Shown here piece after piece: positions 1-9,755 of a stretch of DNA of 64,000 nt. The DNA comes from Ascidia mentula (taxonomy: Eukaryota > Chordata > Ascidiacea > Phlebobranchia > Ascidiidae). Location of the stretch: NCBI GenBank assembly GCA_947561715.1, contig OX387205.1:9119001-9183000 (forward strand), in the 5' to 3' direction. Both the position numbers and the translations under genes were made by a program. The first letter of the stretch is position 1. Every line of letters begins with the position of its first letter. The notes beneath the pieces were generated by a model that worked only from the letters and a program-made list of their open reading frames with translations, was not told the DNA's origin and did no database searches.

Positions 1-147
1 TTTACTTCCAAATCATACTTGCAACAAAAATTCTTTTGTGTCAAACCTGTTTTTTTTTGTTCATACATGGACAGTACCTTGTGTCAAGTGGTGTATTAAT
101 GAAAAGCGTGAGAATTGGAACAAGGTAGAAAGAAGACAAACACGATA

Positions 148-222
148 GCTGTGAAAAAATTATCATTTGGACAGAATGTGACAAACACATTTTATCGATC
201 CAAAGTCATTGACTTCACAAGC
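148..222 (-). promoter_or_regulatory. SECIS element, type 2-like, 3' UTR of selenoprotein H
   Basis: Read on the minus strand, about 45 nt after the TAA stop. Lower helix: TGTGAA (220-214) pairs with TTCACA (155-150). Core: ATGA at 209-206 opposite TGAT at 165-162, the expected non-Watson-Crick quartet. Upper helix: TTTGGA (204-199) pairs with TCCAAA (171-166). Twelve nucleotides after ATGA comes the unpaired AA, followed by an extra small hairpin AATGTG/CACATT (191-186 with 180-175) closed by a 5-nt loop, as in form-2 SECIS elements. Pairings were found by eye; no folding energy was computed. Confidence 0.85.
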
Positions 223-267
223 TAGTGAGTGTCCAAACCTTAAAACATAAATGTAGCACTCATTATG

Positions 268-888
268 TTATGTCATGTTTTCCTTGTACAACTTTTGAAT
301 TTCATCATTGGAAGGAAATTTTAATTTTCGTGGAGGACCCTTTTTGAGACCAGACCAAATAGAAATAACTGCAAGATCAATAAAAAAAACAGTTAAGTGT
401 GTAAGAGAAACCATATAAAAATACCTTTATCCCCTGAAACAACATCAACTTCAAAAGATTTGCTTCTTGGCTTTGTTTCATTAATTTTTGCTTCAATACT
501 GTCATTTATTTCTTTTATGGCAGCAAGCACAATTTTGGCATTCTTTCCATACACAGGTCATGACTTGCTAAAAAACAATATTTAATTTAAACCCACATTC
601 ATTTTAAAAACAAAAAAGGCCACATGGCCTGTTTTGTCTTTTCATGTAAGTGGGACCAAGTGATATTTTGACACTACTTCAAATCAAAATTGAATAACTT
701 GTAGTTGAGAACTTTGAACAGTTAAATTACCCACCCAAAACATGAAACAGGAATGATTCTTACCAATGTTCGATCCGCAGGTACAATTCTTCATTTTTCT
801 TTTTAGTCTTCGTAGCAATGGGTGTGTCTCTCAACTTTGACTCCTCCAATGTTTCTGTTTCAATTATCTTTCTCTTTTTTCGAGGCAT
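268..888 (-). CDS. SELENOH: Selenoprotein H (three exons, UGA-selenocysteine)
   Basis: Exons, in transcript order, are 888-764, 567-425 and 368-268; the total is 369 nt, or 122 residues plus TAA, the same length as I recall for human SELENOH. The first exon encodes a basic start (MPRKKRK, fitting a nuclear or nucleolar thiol-redox protein) and ends in the Cys codon of a CxxU motif, split across the first intron. The second exon opens with C-K-S-TGA-P-V-Y-G-K-N, matching the family's CxxU-xVYGxN redox site. The last exon has the family signature GLKKGPPRKLKFP. Splice sites are GT-AG (gtaaga/ttttag and gtattt/tgcag). I chose the Met at 888 because the basic stretch begins there and an acceptor-like tttggttcag lies just upstream; an in-frame Met at 966 exists but would add a hydrophobic leader foreign to the family. 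An ordinary ORF caller would stop at the TGA and miss the gene. Sequence identity to SELENOH is from memory of the family motif. Confidence 0.93.
558..560 (-). other. In-frame TGA, predicted selenocysteine codon
   Basis: The TGA falls three residues after a Cys whose codon is split TG|C over the intron, giving C-K-S-U. The reading frame stays open on both sides, and the residues after it (PVYGKNAK) align with the conserved segment that follows U in SELENOH. A candidate SECIS lies downstream in the same transcript. Confidence 0.9.
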
Positions 889-966
889 GATAACTCTGAA
901 CCAAATATTCACCACTATTAAACAAACAAACAAAAATTCTACAAAAGGATTGTCGTTAAAAGTCAT

Positions 967-2384
967 TTTGGCGAAATAATTTTTTAACTCAAATCAATAA
1001 ATTTGATTGCAAACATATTAAAATGCAGTTGGTGCTCAAGTCCCTAGATTTAAGTGAACAGTTAAAACCTTTCCAGTCAATAGGATTTTTTTAATTTTTC
1101 GTCAAACAACCCAAGGCAAGCTCGGTACAAAATCTTAACTCATTTATAAATTTTGCTTGTATCTACAGTTTTGTTTACGTTTTTGCGGGTTACTTGCCCG
1201 TATTCTCCCTGATCGCTGTTTACACTTGGCGGTTTGCGATTGGGTCAGTTTTCAATGCATTCACGTATTTTAAAGCTACGAATACTTCTGACGTATTTTG
1301 TTTAAAAGCCCCGTGCGGATATCAAATCCAAAGGCTAGATAAAAACAAACATAAGAGTATTAAAACAAGGAACGAAAGCTCTGCTGAAAGTGCGTCGTCA
1401 TGCATGAGTAACACTTGACACTTGACGCATGATAGAAAATGCATTTGGTTAAATGCGATTTCGTCGTTTTTTTTCCGTAAGCTAAAAAACCCAGTAAATG
1501 GAAAACAATTTAAAACCTTTTTAAAGAAACAAGAATTATTGTCCCACGTCTTTTGAAATATGTGGACGATTTCACATAAATCGCGTCGCATAATTTGTGG
1601 CGATTTGCTGTCTACTGCATTTATATCAAAATAGCAAAATTTGGACAGATCTCACTTACAAAGGACTTGATCTGACATTTTGAGCCAGAAGCTACTTGAA
1701 GCTCAATCTGCCCAACATATGTCTTGTCAAAAAGAGAAGTAAACCAAAGCATGAAATATTTTATGCATATCCAATAATGAACGCAAAAATGTGACTCTGA
1801 AAATACAATGATTGCTTTTCCGGCATTTTTTGAAACGTGGGTAGAGTTTCCAACTGAAGTATGACCATAGTATATGGTTCCATCATTGAATACTCCTTTT
1901 TTATTCTAAAGTTCCATGTTTTTTTGCACTACTACTGGTTGAAAAACAATTGTGAAATTTCTTGTTCATTTTATTCTACTATCTAAGTCATATACTTCGT
2001 TGATTTACTGTACGTGTTAACCATTCGGCCCAATAGGCAACTTCAACGATAATTGTTGCGGCCACTTTTAATTCTTTTCTTATTACCCAATATGTTCTTC
2101 TAATATTGGGCAATATATTGTGCACACATAGTGCATAATTCATTCTTCCTTCTCGTGTTAGCGCGGCTGCCGAAAACACGAATAAGGGTTTAACTGAAAA
2201 CTCACATATGGTTTGTTTGTCAATGTTTATGCTTCTTATTACGTTATTCCAACAGCACAACGGTAATCAGGTGCAGCTACACACAAACTAGTTAAGCTTT
2301 CAGTTAGCAGCGTTTTTAGTAATCCAGAATCGATAAATGTTGTCATATTCACCTGCGCAATCACGTCTAGAACAACAATCTCCT
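967..2384. other. No supported gene; upstream flank of SELENOH and of receptor gene 1
   Basis: Short ORFs here have no recognisable domain, no matched splice partners and no homologous copy in frame elsewhere in the window. The stretch near 2,150-2,384 is the outer part of the promoter-like block of receptor gene 1, which recurs inverted at about 8,610-8,880 and partly direct at about 9,170-9,400. Confidence 0.6.
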
Positions 2385-2455
2385 CAGAATCGCAGCTGCG
2401 GCTGCGTCATCGTACATCAGAGACCCAGTTATAAAAGCGTGACGAATAAATGCGT
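2385..2455 (+). promoter_or_regulatory. Core promoter-like block of receptor gene 1
   Basis: Contains a CGCAGCTGCG E-box-like palindrome, a CRE-like GCGTCATCG, a TATAAAA box at 2430-2436 and the motif GACGAATAAATGCG just after it. The same order of sites is kept upstream of gene 2 (9,395-9,465), while neighbouring non-coding sequence is more diverged. The first coding exon is about 500 bp downstream, so a 5' UTR intron or trans-spliced leader is likely (inference). Confidence 0.6.
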
Positions 2456-2952
2456 TGCGTTCACTTGTTGTGGATACATGCAAGCGAAAAGGTAGATTCA
2501 GACCGCAGTTCATTTTGAGTTGTTTTTAATTTTGTGGCTCAAGATATACAACAGTGTGTAGCATGAACTCCAAACAAGGCAGGCGAAAGTTTTTAATTTA
2601 GCTTTGTCGTTTTTATTTTATTTTAATTATATTTGAACTCAATTTCTTTACGTGCAATATTAACGGAGGTGTTTTTTTGTGTCGAAGTCCGACAAAGAAA
2701 AATCATGCAATAGTTGAATTGCTAGACTGACATGTTACATATTGAAAACGAAACAATGTTAAACCAGGTTTATTCTTAAACAGATAATCTGGCGCAAAAA
2801 CAGGTTTAATTATCTTTTAACCAATTGATATGAATATTTTCTTTTTTTATAGATTGGAGGTTTGTAAAAAAAAACTAAACAAGAGCGCTACGTTTAGCGG
2901 TTTATTTAAACTACATTTAAAAGCTTGACCTTGATCAAAGAAAGAAAGAAGT

Positions 2953-5900
2953 ATGCACGCAAACAATTCATCCATTACACAAGATTACTGCGGATACCAA
3001 AATTATGACGATACTCTCAGTGTATCAGCATCAGTAAGTTTCTGTGTTCAGATTGGAAAGAAAATATACATATAAATATGTATGTATGTTCTGACCAATA
3101 TTGATGTGTACAAATTCATCTTACTGACAAACGAACAAGAGCCACACCTATAAAGTCCATTGTGGCCAAATCAATAAACGGTGAAGTCTTAAATGAGGCT
3201 AATTGTTGTGTTCTATGGTTCGTCCATGTGCAGAAGCGGATTACTTTTGTTCTGACATCCTTTGGGAATACCAGCTGACAGCAAGTTTCGATTTGGTCGT
3301 AGAAACGCATTCAATTTTGCAAATCCACAGGGAAAATTGTTGAAATGTAATTAATTATGATGGGCTCTTCTAAGATAATAATCCAACCATCGCGGAAACG
3401 TATAAACAAAATGTCATTACGTCGTGGACAAAATCTTTATAACAATATATGTTTGTGAATATAAGTTAATTTTTCCCGTGCAACAAATTATCTGAGCTTT
3501 TTATAAGCAACGAAAAGTAACACGAAAATACAGAACAAAAGTATTTTTATTAGCCAAATTTATTTTTTTCGCAAACAAACAGTCCAACTATTATTGCTAA
3601 AATCTGTAGGCTTTATTTTAAAATTTATAATTTATTCCAGGCAACCGTTTGTACCCTTGCCATGTTGTTGATCTTTGTCATTCTTGTGGGCAACGGAATC
3701 ATTATCGGCGTAGTGGTGAAACACCCTAAGTTAAGAACGGCACAGAATATATTCTTCTGTTCATTATCTGTGTCTGACTTTACGCTGGCGTTGACGGTTC
3801 TTCCATTTAGCGTAATGCGAGAAATGCTCGGTTATTGGCCATTGGGTGCTGCTCTTTGCAAGGTAATTTTTTCTCTTATAATCAAAACTTATCTGTCAAT
3901 GAACAGTGTTTATTGGAAATTCACAAATTTCTATGCAACAAACTTCACACGATCTCCTTTAGCAAATGTCTAAAATTGGAAACAAAGTTGTTATTAAGCT
4001 TCTTGATAATGTTGCACGACATTGTTTCCCAATCACGGGTTCGCTAACAAGAGTTAGATAGTAAAACTAGTTGTAAAAGTACACAACTAATCACATTGTT
4101 ATGATGATATTAGGTCTACCTTGCAATCGATATATTTCTATGTACGGCCAGTATTTGGAACTTGTGCTTGATCAGCCTTAACCGGTACTTCGCCTTAACA
4201 ATGGGAAGACGCTACAGGTATCGAATTAGTTCTCCCCTACGTGTTGGAATTGCGTAACCGGACACTAAAATCGAATTTATTTGATTACAGAACCATGTGC
4301 ACAAGTAAGCGTATACTAACTATAGTGGCGGTCGGTTGGATATGGTCTGGATTCGTTTGCCTCCCTGGATTCGTGTTTTCGAAGTCGTTGGCATCCGAGG
4401 AGGTGAGAAAACCACACTAAACACCAATTGAGTTATGCTCATTATTAACATTGACATGAATACACGTTCTTAACAATACGACTCTTAAGCGAGCTTTGTT
4501 TTTTTAGTCAATGTGAAAAAATAGGTGGATCAATAAAATAAAACCGTGAAGTTTAAAAGGTTGTGGTGTTACGAAATTGGTGGTGGTCCGATGTTTATCA
4601 TCACACTTCCGTGTGTTATTCGTACCGCAGTTTGAAATATCATTTTTTTGCTGGCTGTATTATTTAATTGGTATTTATAAACTTCTTACTTGTGACTGTT
4701 TTATTGCGAAAGGATTCAACGGTTTGTACGCATTCCAAGGAGACGTGGTATATTCTCTTCAGTGTTTCTGGATCTTTCTACATCCCACTAGTAATTATGT
4801 TGGTAGCTTACGGAAGAATTTCGTGCCTACTAAAAACGATGGCTCAAAACACCAAGGTATCTATTTTTTATTTTATATTTATTTTTTTTAAATTGTTCCG
4901 TAAAAAAAAAACTCTGCAATTCATCGTGGCATTAATTATGAAGAAAAGCAAATGTGTGATATTCAGTTTTTAAACCAAAAAGAATTTTTTTTTTCGTTTT
5001 TAACTATGTTTCAGATTAGAACAGTGACTCTAGAGAGACAAAAACGAATCCAGTTGATGACAGGGATTGTGTTGGGCGCTTTCATTGTGTGCTGGTTCCC
5101 CTTTTTTCAAACTTACGTCATAACTTCGTTTTGCTCAGTTTGCTGTGTTCACCCAATACTTTTTAAATTTCTCGAATGGTGAGTGCCTTAATTTTTTTAA
5201 GCTCATAACTCGTTTCGTCATAAAGATGGCCAAATATTGTGCGAAATGGCTTATTTTACTATAGCACTTACATATTTTTGAATGAAATGAACAGCAGTTA
5301 AACTCCCTACTCATAACCTGTTTCATTTAACATGACGAACAAATGATCTACAAAAATAACTTGACCCAACAATATGTTTCATTGAAATATTTTTGTTGAC
5401 AATTAATAATGTCTTGTTGATTTAAATAGCCGTAAGTTATGTTCCCAAATAATTATTGTTTTGTTTCTTGATCAGGTTTGCATACTGCAACAGCGCCGTG
5501 AACCCATTTATCTACAGCTTGACTAAAAATGACTTGCGCCAGTATGTTAACTTGGCATTACGGAACAGAACGGCGGTGCTGCGCCAAATGAACTTGCAGC
5601 ATGAAAATGGCGAGAGTGACGCTGCCCAAGAGCAAGCAGACGAACCCAGTAATTAAACTGTTTTGTGCAAAATTGTGAAATACGAATGAAGGGGTTGATA
5701 CTAGTATGCGGCAATAGGACAAAAATTTGGCTGTACTCCTTCAAGAGTAATCAATGTGTCTGGTATGGGTACAAAAAACGTAGTCACAATAATTCTTGAG
5801 ATCGCCAATAACTTTTCAACTTTAAGAATGTATAACGCGTTTTAAATAATTTTTGTTTTTCTTTGTTAGATTCGGAGGAATTGCTTCAAATGCGTAGTTT

Positions 5901-7087
5901 AAGTATACACAACAGGATGGTGAAATTGCCGAAAATAGCATGGAGTAAGACAAGTTCTTCTGCTCCTCCACAAAACAGCGCGAATCTTGTAAGTATGTGG
6001 TTCAAAAGTATGACAAAGTACCAACAAATGTATACGTGGGAGAGAAAAAAATTCGTGAGTGACTTTTATTGTTTTATACGAGGCATCTATCATGAATTAG
6101 AAGAAAAAGTTGCAAAAAGTCGTTACTTGTAAGCAAATTCAAATATGGGAGTGTGAGTTAGTGCATTTAACTGTCAATGAAATTCCGATATTTAACTGAG
6201 ATAAGATTATGGTTAAAACGAAAAGTAATTATGCTTTACACAAAACCTACTCAATATACACAATGTTTATATTCCTACGCCTGTGATTTTATGTTTTAGG
6301 TAAGACATCCTTTGCACACCAGCGGCGGTGATTTGAAGACTTACCAAAATAATCTAAAGGAAACCAATTGGAATAATCTTCTTTCCGGTTCACCACCAAC
6401 CAAAGGTATAAACCTTCTTTGGCGTTATTGCTTTGTATCGTGCTTTAGCCTTTTTAAATAACCACTCGGCAGGGATTTTTATCTGGACTGTTCTATGTAC
6501 TACATTTTTTTCAGAAACATGGAAGCGAAATAGTTAAAATTTTGTATAGAATATTGACTTTAGGCAACAAATGTTATTGTTTTCCACAATAAACTGTAAC
6601 AAAGAGATTTATCTTGTAGGGACAAACCTGTCTTTAATTTTGGAGAAGAAAGAAACTAGTTCTACACCTACATTCCAAAAGAAAAAACATGTTCCTTCTC
6701 AGGTTAGTCAATTGATCTTTAATGATCTGTGTTTTCGTCAATTAAATACACGGTTTGTTTTTTCAAGGTGGGTATTTCGTTCATTACAGGCGCCCAACAT
6801 TTAGAAACAGCACAAATTAAAAAAATTGGAAGTTCTATACGCCAGTCAAGTAGTGAGCACGGTAATTCTTAGAATTTCAAAATATCACCTTTTGTTGTTA
6901 CATGTTGTTGTATCGTCTTTTGTCTGATTTTAATATTCAGATTTGAAAACTTTTTCTGGTTAATGCAGATAAAGTTTTGTCAAGTCTATATGGCCCCGAA
7001 AATTGTGGAACTTCCAACAAAGCAACGCATTTCGGTGATACCGAAGGAAATTCTAAAGCTTCATCGGAACAAATCACAAGGCTTTAA
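2953..7087 (+). CDS. Aminergic GPCR, alpha-2-adrenoceptor-like, receptor gene 1
   Basis: Twelve exons: 2953-3033, 3641-3862, 4114-4217, 4291-4402, 4713-4856, 5015-5178, 5476-5648, 5870-5988, 6300-6405, 6620-6702, 6768-6861, 6969-7087; 1,521 nt, 506 residues plus stop, all in phase. The N-terminus has NSS glycosylation sites and no signal peptide. Visible landmarks: GNG (N1.50) in TM1, LSVSDF (D2.50), Asp3.32 in LAIDIFLCT, NRY in place of DRY, TM4 GWIWSG, an ECL2 Cys (STVCTH), TM5 serines 5.42 and 5.46 in FSVSGSFYIP, CWFPFF in TM6 and NPFIY in TM7. This set matches alpha-2-adrenoceptors most closely (WFAYCNS, LFKF before TM7), but the third intracellular loop is very short. The tail has about 190 residues and ends TRL, a class I PDZ ligand. 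An alternative stop at 5656 arises if the exon 7 donor is skipped. The true ligand is unknown; octopamine or another amine is possible. Confidence 0.92.
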
Positions 7088-8351
7088 GCAATTTTGATTC
7101 ATACACTTCTTTGACATACCGCAACATTTTTACTCGGTGTTATTCAATTATGCACGTTATTTTATGATACAAGTTTATTACAGATAGGTATACAAATATA
7201 TCTGCACTTAATTTCTTGCCGCTTTTGTCACTTACGTAAGCTTGCTTAAGCCAAAAATTTCGGTTTTTAATGTCATGTATTTATTCCAAATCAAATATTA
7301 CGTATACTACTACTAATGTTGCCGGACATGTTTTTATTGCTGTAATACACCCTGATGAAGGCTGCTGCATGGTGGTGGAGACATCGATGTAATAAACGTA
7401 TTGCCAGAAGATCCGTATTGCAGCAATTAAATAAATAACAATGAAAAACAGGGCGAGTGTGGTTATTGTTCCATCTCGGAAAGCAGGAATGCGATGCTGC
7501 TACATTTGCAACATCTAATGTATCAACATACTTCCGACTCCACAAATTGTTAACTTTCAACCAAGTTGAAACCAAATGACTTTGCGAGTTGTATTTGAAA
7601 CGAAACGTTAGCGACCCAACCGAATACAGCTGTGCCGCGCTGCCAAGTATATGCTGTCTTTCCTGATGTCTTACCGGTCTGTTGTTGTTGCTTGCTCCCG
7701 TTTTACGGACAGTCAGACTTATTTGCGGTTTTGTGTCAATTAAATATGCGATCGTGGTTTATGTAAATAACAACGGGGTCAGTACTATTTTCCCCCGTGG
7801 CCATCAATTTCACAAGTTCCAGTTCACGAAAGGCCCAAACCAATCAATTACGCTGAATGGAATGTTTTTTCTAGCTCAAATAATTTCTTGCAACGGTAAT
7901 TATTATTTCACGACAGTGTCACAAATTTTTTACTCGCGACCATGATCAAATGTGACGTCAGTTCGTAACTGCGATGGTTGGGTCATAATCATATGGCCTG
8001 TTTCAGGCTATTTTCCACAAGGGATGTCAGAACAAAAGCAATCTGCCTATTGCACGTAAGGACTACAAGACATACAACATTCAATCCTGACTGGTATCAA
8101 TGTTTATTTATTTGGAAACTATGAATTTTACATGCGCAGCCTTGCACTGAGTGTTTCGACATAATCTTTTCAACCGCACTAATCTTGTGTATTAATTAAA
8201 GTACATGCTTTTTCTTGGCTATATTCAAGGTTGATTTTTTGTTTTTTTAAATACAGTTTCATCAGTTAGCAGAAAGTAGCTGCACGTTGAAGTTTGTTTA
8301 TAAACCCCTGATTTACAAAAAACGCAAACTTAAACCAGGTTTATCTTAGGC
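7088..8351. other. Intergenic, repeat-like remnants only
   Basis: Around 7,340-7,440 there is a sequence with the phrases gatgaaggc and acatcgatgtaataaacg, resembling the tails of Penelope-like or related repeats. ORFs at 7,291-7,575 and 7,682-7,945 show no domain. An imperfect palindrome TTAAACCAGGTTTA occurs near 8,330 and again upstream of the start codons of genes 1 and 2. Confidence 0.5.
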
Positions 8352-8478
8352 GGGTCCACATTCACGCTTTGCGCCTGCGGATTCTTTGTTTGTTTCATTA
8401 TATGCCGGTGTGCGGGCGTACGCTCGGGACATTGGAACAAACAAAGAATCCGCCGGCGCAAAGCGTGAGTGTGGACCC
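8352..8478. repeat. Long imperfect hairpin (foldback element)
   Basis: Arms of about 43 nt, 8352-8394 and 8436-8478, are near-perfect inverted repeats (GGGTCCACATTCACGCTTTG against CAAAGCGTGAGTGTGGACCC), separated by about 40 nt. The arms are GC-richer than the surroundings. It may be a small foldback transposon. No coding content. Confidence 0.8.
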
Positions 8479-8609
8479 GGTAAAACAGGCCACAAAAAAC
8501 GAAAAAGGCAGGTTTCTTTATTAACTTTTCAACGTTATAGTTTTTCAATATGTAACGTGGTAGGTCGAAACTAGGTACAAGTATGCAGGGGGTATCTTGT
8601 GCTTTGCTT

Positions 8610-8880
8610 TGACGAAGCCGCAGCTGTGATGCTACGCAAATTGCTGTGCTTACATGGATTGGGCAGCTGAATTTGACAACTTCTATTGATTCTAGATTAG
8701 AAAACGCTGCTAACTGAAACCTACTGCAGTTTGTGTTCAGCTTAACTTACATTGCTAAATTTTATATTATCATCAATGCATATCATATACGTTAAATGTT
8801 ATTAGAATATACGTAATAAGAAGCGTAAACGTTAACAAACAAACCATATGCAAGTTTGCAGTGGAACTCTTATTCGTTTT
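8610..8880 (-). repeat. Inverted copy of the gene 1/2 promoter region
   Basis: Reverse-complementing this stretch gives the order seen at about 2,150-2,415: a block beginning CGAATAAG, the ACAAACAAACCATATG segment, the GCTGCTAACTGAAA segment and a CAGCTGCGG E-box-like site. A direct copy lies beside it at about 9,170-9,480, so gene 2 has two promoter-like blocks in opposite orientation upstream. Confidence 0.65.
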
Positions 8881-9394
8881 TACTGCAATCGAGTCGGGTT
8901 GATTCGAACTAAAACGTCTGCACCAATCTTAGACGAGGAAGACAGGTGGATTTACAATTCAGTGGAAATCGGTTAGCCAACCTTCAATTGCGCCAGCATC
9001 ACTGAGACAATTTGCTGAGGTAGCAACTAGCAAATCTACAATACCCGTTACTTGCTCACAATTTTTGTGATGCCACCTGGTGTACAAACTCACCGTTCTG
9101 TACAAATCGAACTGCGCGCAAAAAAATATCTAGCGCCTGAATTAGTAACTTTGTAAATATCTGCCGTTTCTAATAACCGACATAATCTTGGGCAATATAC
9201 GTTTTTCCTGTGGCACAACGGTTGGAGTATATGTTATGCGAATATGGTGATACAAAAATGAGCAATGCAGGTGCAGCTGAACACAAACTGCAGTAGCTGT
9301 TAGTTAGCACCGGTTTCTTTGAGCAGTAATCTACAATCGATAGATGTTGTCATGCTCATCTGCATAATCCCTTCAAACACAGCAGTTTGCACAC

Positions 9395-9465
9395 AATCGC
9401 AGCTGCGTTTACGTCATCGCACATCGGAGACGCAGTCATAAAAACGCGACGAATAAATGCAATAC
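9395..9465 (+). promoter_or_regulatory. Core promoter-like block of receptor gene 2
   Basis: ATCGCAGCTGCG E-box, TACGTCATCG CRE-like site, a TATA-like CATAAAAA at 9438-9445 and GACGAATAAATGC follow each other with nearly the spacing seen upstream of gene 1. Confidence 0.6.
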
Positions 9466-9755
9466 TTATATAATTTTGTAATAGCAGAAAGAAAGATTCA
9501 GTGTATATTTCTTATTGGGTTGTTTCGAATTTTGTAGACCAAGATATGCGTTCCATGAACTTCAAACAAAAGACAGCAGACAACGTTTTTAATTTAGTTT
9601 TGTCGTTTTTGTGTTATAAACAGTTGTGTTATGTCGCTGTAAAAGTGCGACAAAGAACAACCGCACATTACTTGAAATCGAAAAAAATGTAACGTTTAAA
9701 TATTAAACCAGGTTTAATCTTAAACAAGCAAAACTGTTTTCTAACACAAACAAAT

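Larger units (their letters stand above)
2000..7290 (+). repeat. Duplication unit containing receptor gene 1
   Basis: Promoter block, all core exons and the 3' flank after the stop correspond in order to about 9,170-13,070, which holds gene 2. Matching is strong in exons and promoter and weak in introns, so this pair is older than the gene 3/4 pair. Ends are approximate. Confidence 0.65.

Noticed and set aside
558..560. TGA as a nonsense mutation making the 268-888 locus a pseudogene
   Set aside because: Frame, splice sites and residues are conserved on both sides, TGA is exactly at the Sec position of the family and a SECIS candidate follows.
1194..1591. Overlapping ORFs on both strands
   Set aside because: No domain, no conserved copy in frame, no splice partners.
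5476..5656. Receptor gene 1 ending at the TAA at 5656
   Set aside because: Possible as an isoform, but the donor before it (CCCA|gtaatt) and five following exons stay in phase and are conserved in paralogues, so the longer tail is preferred.
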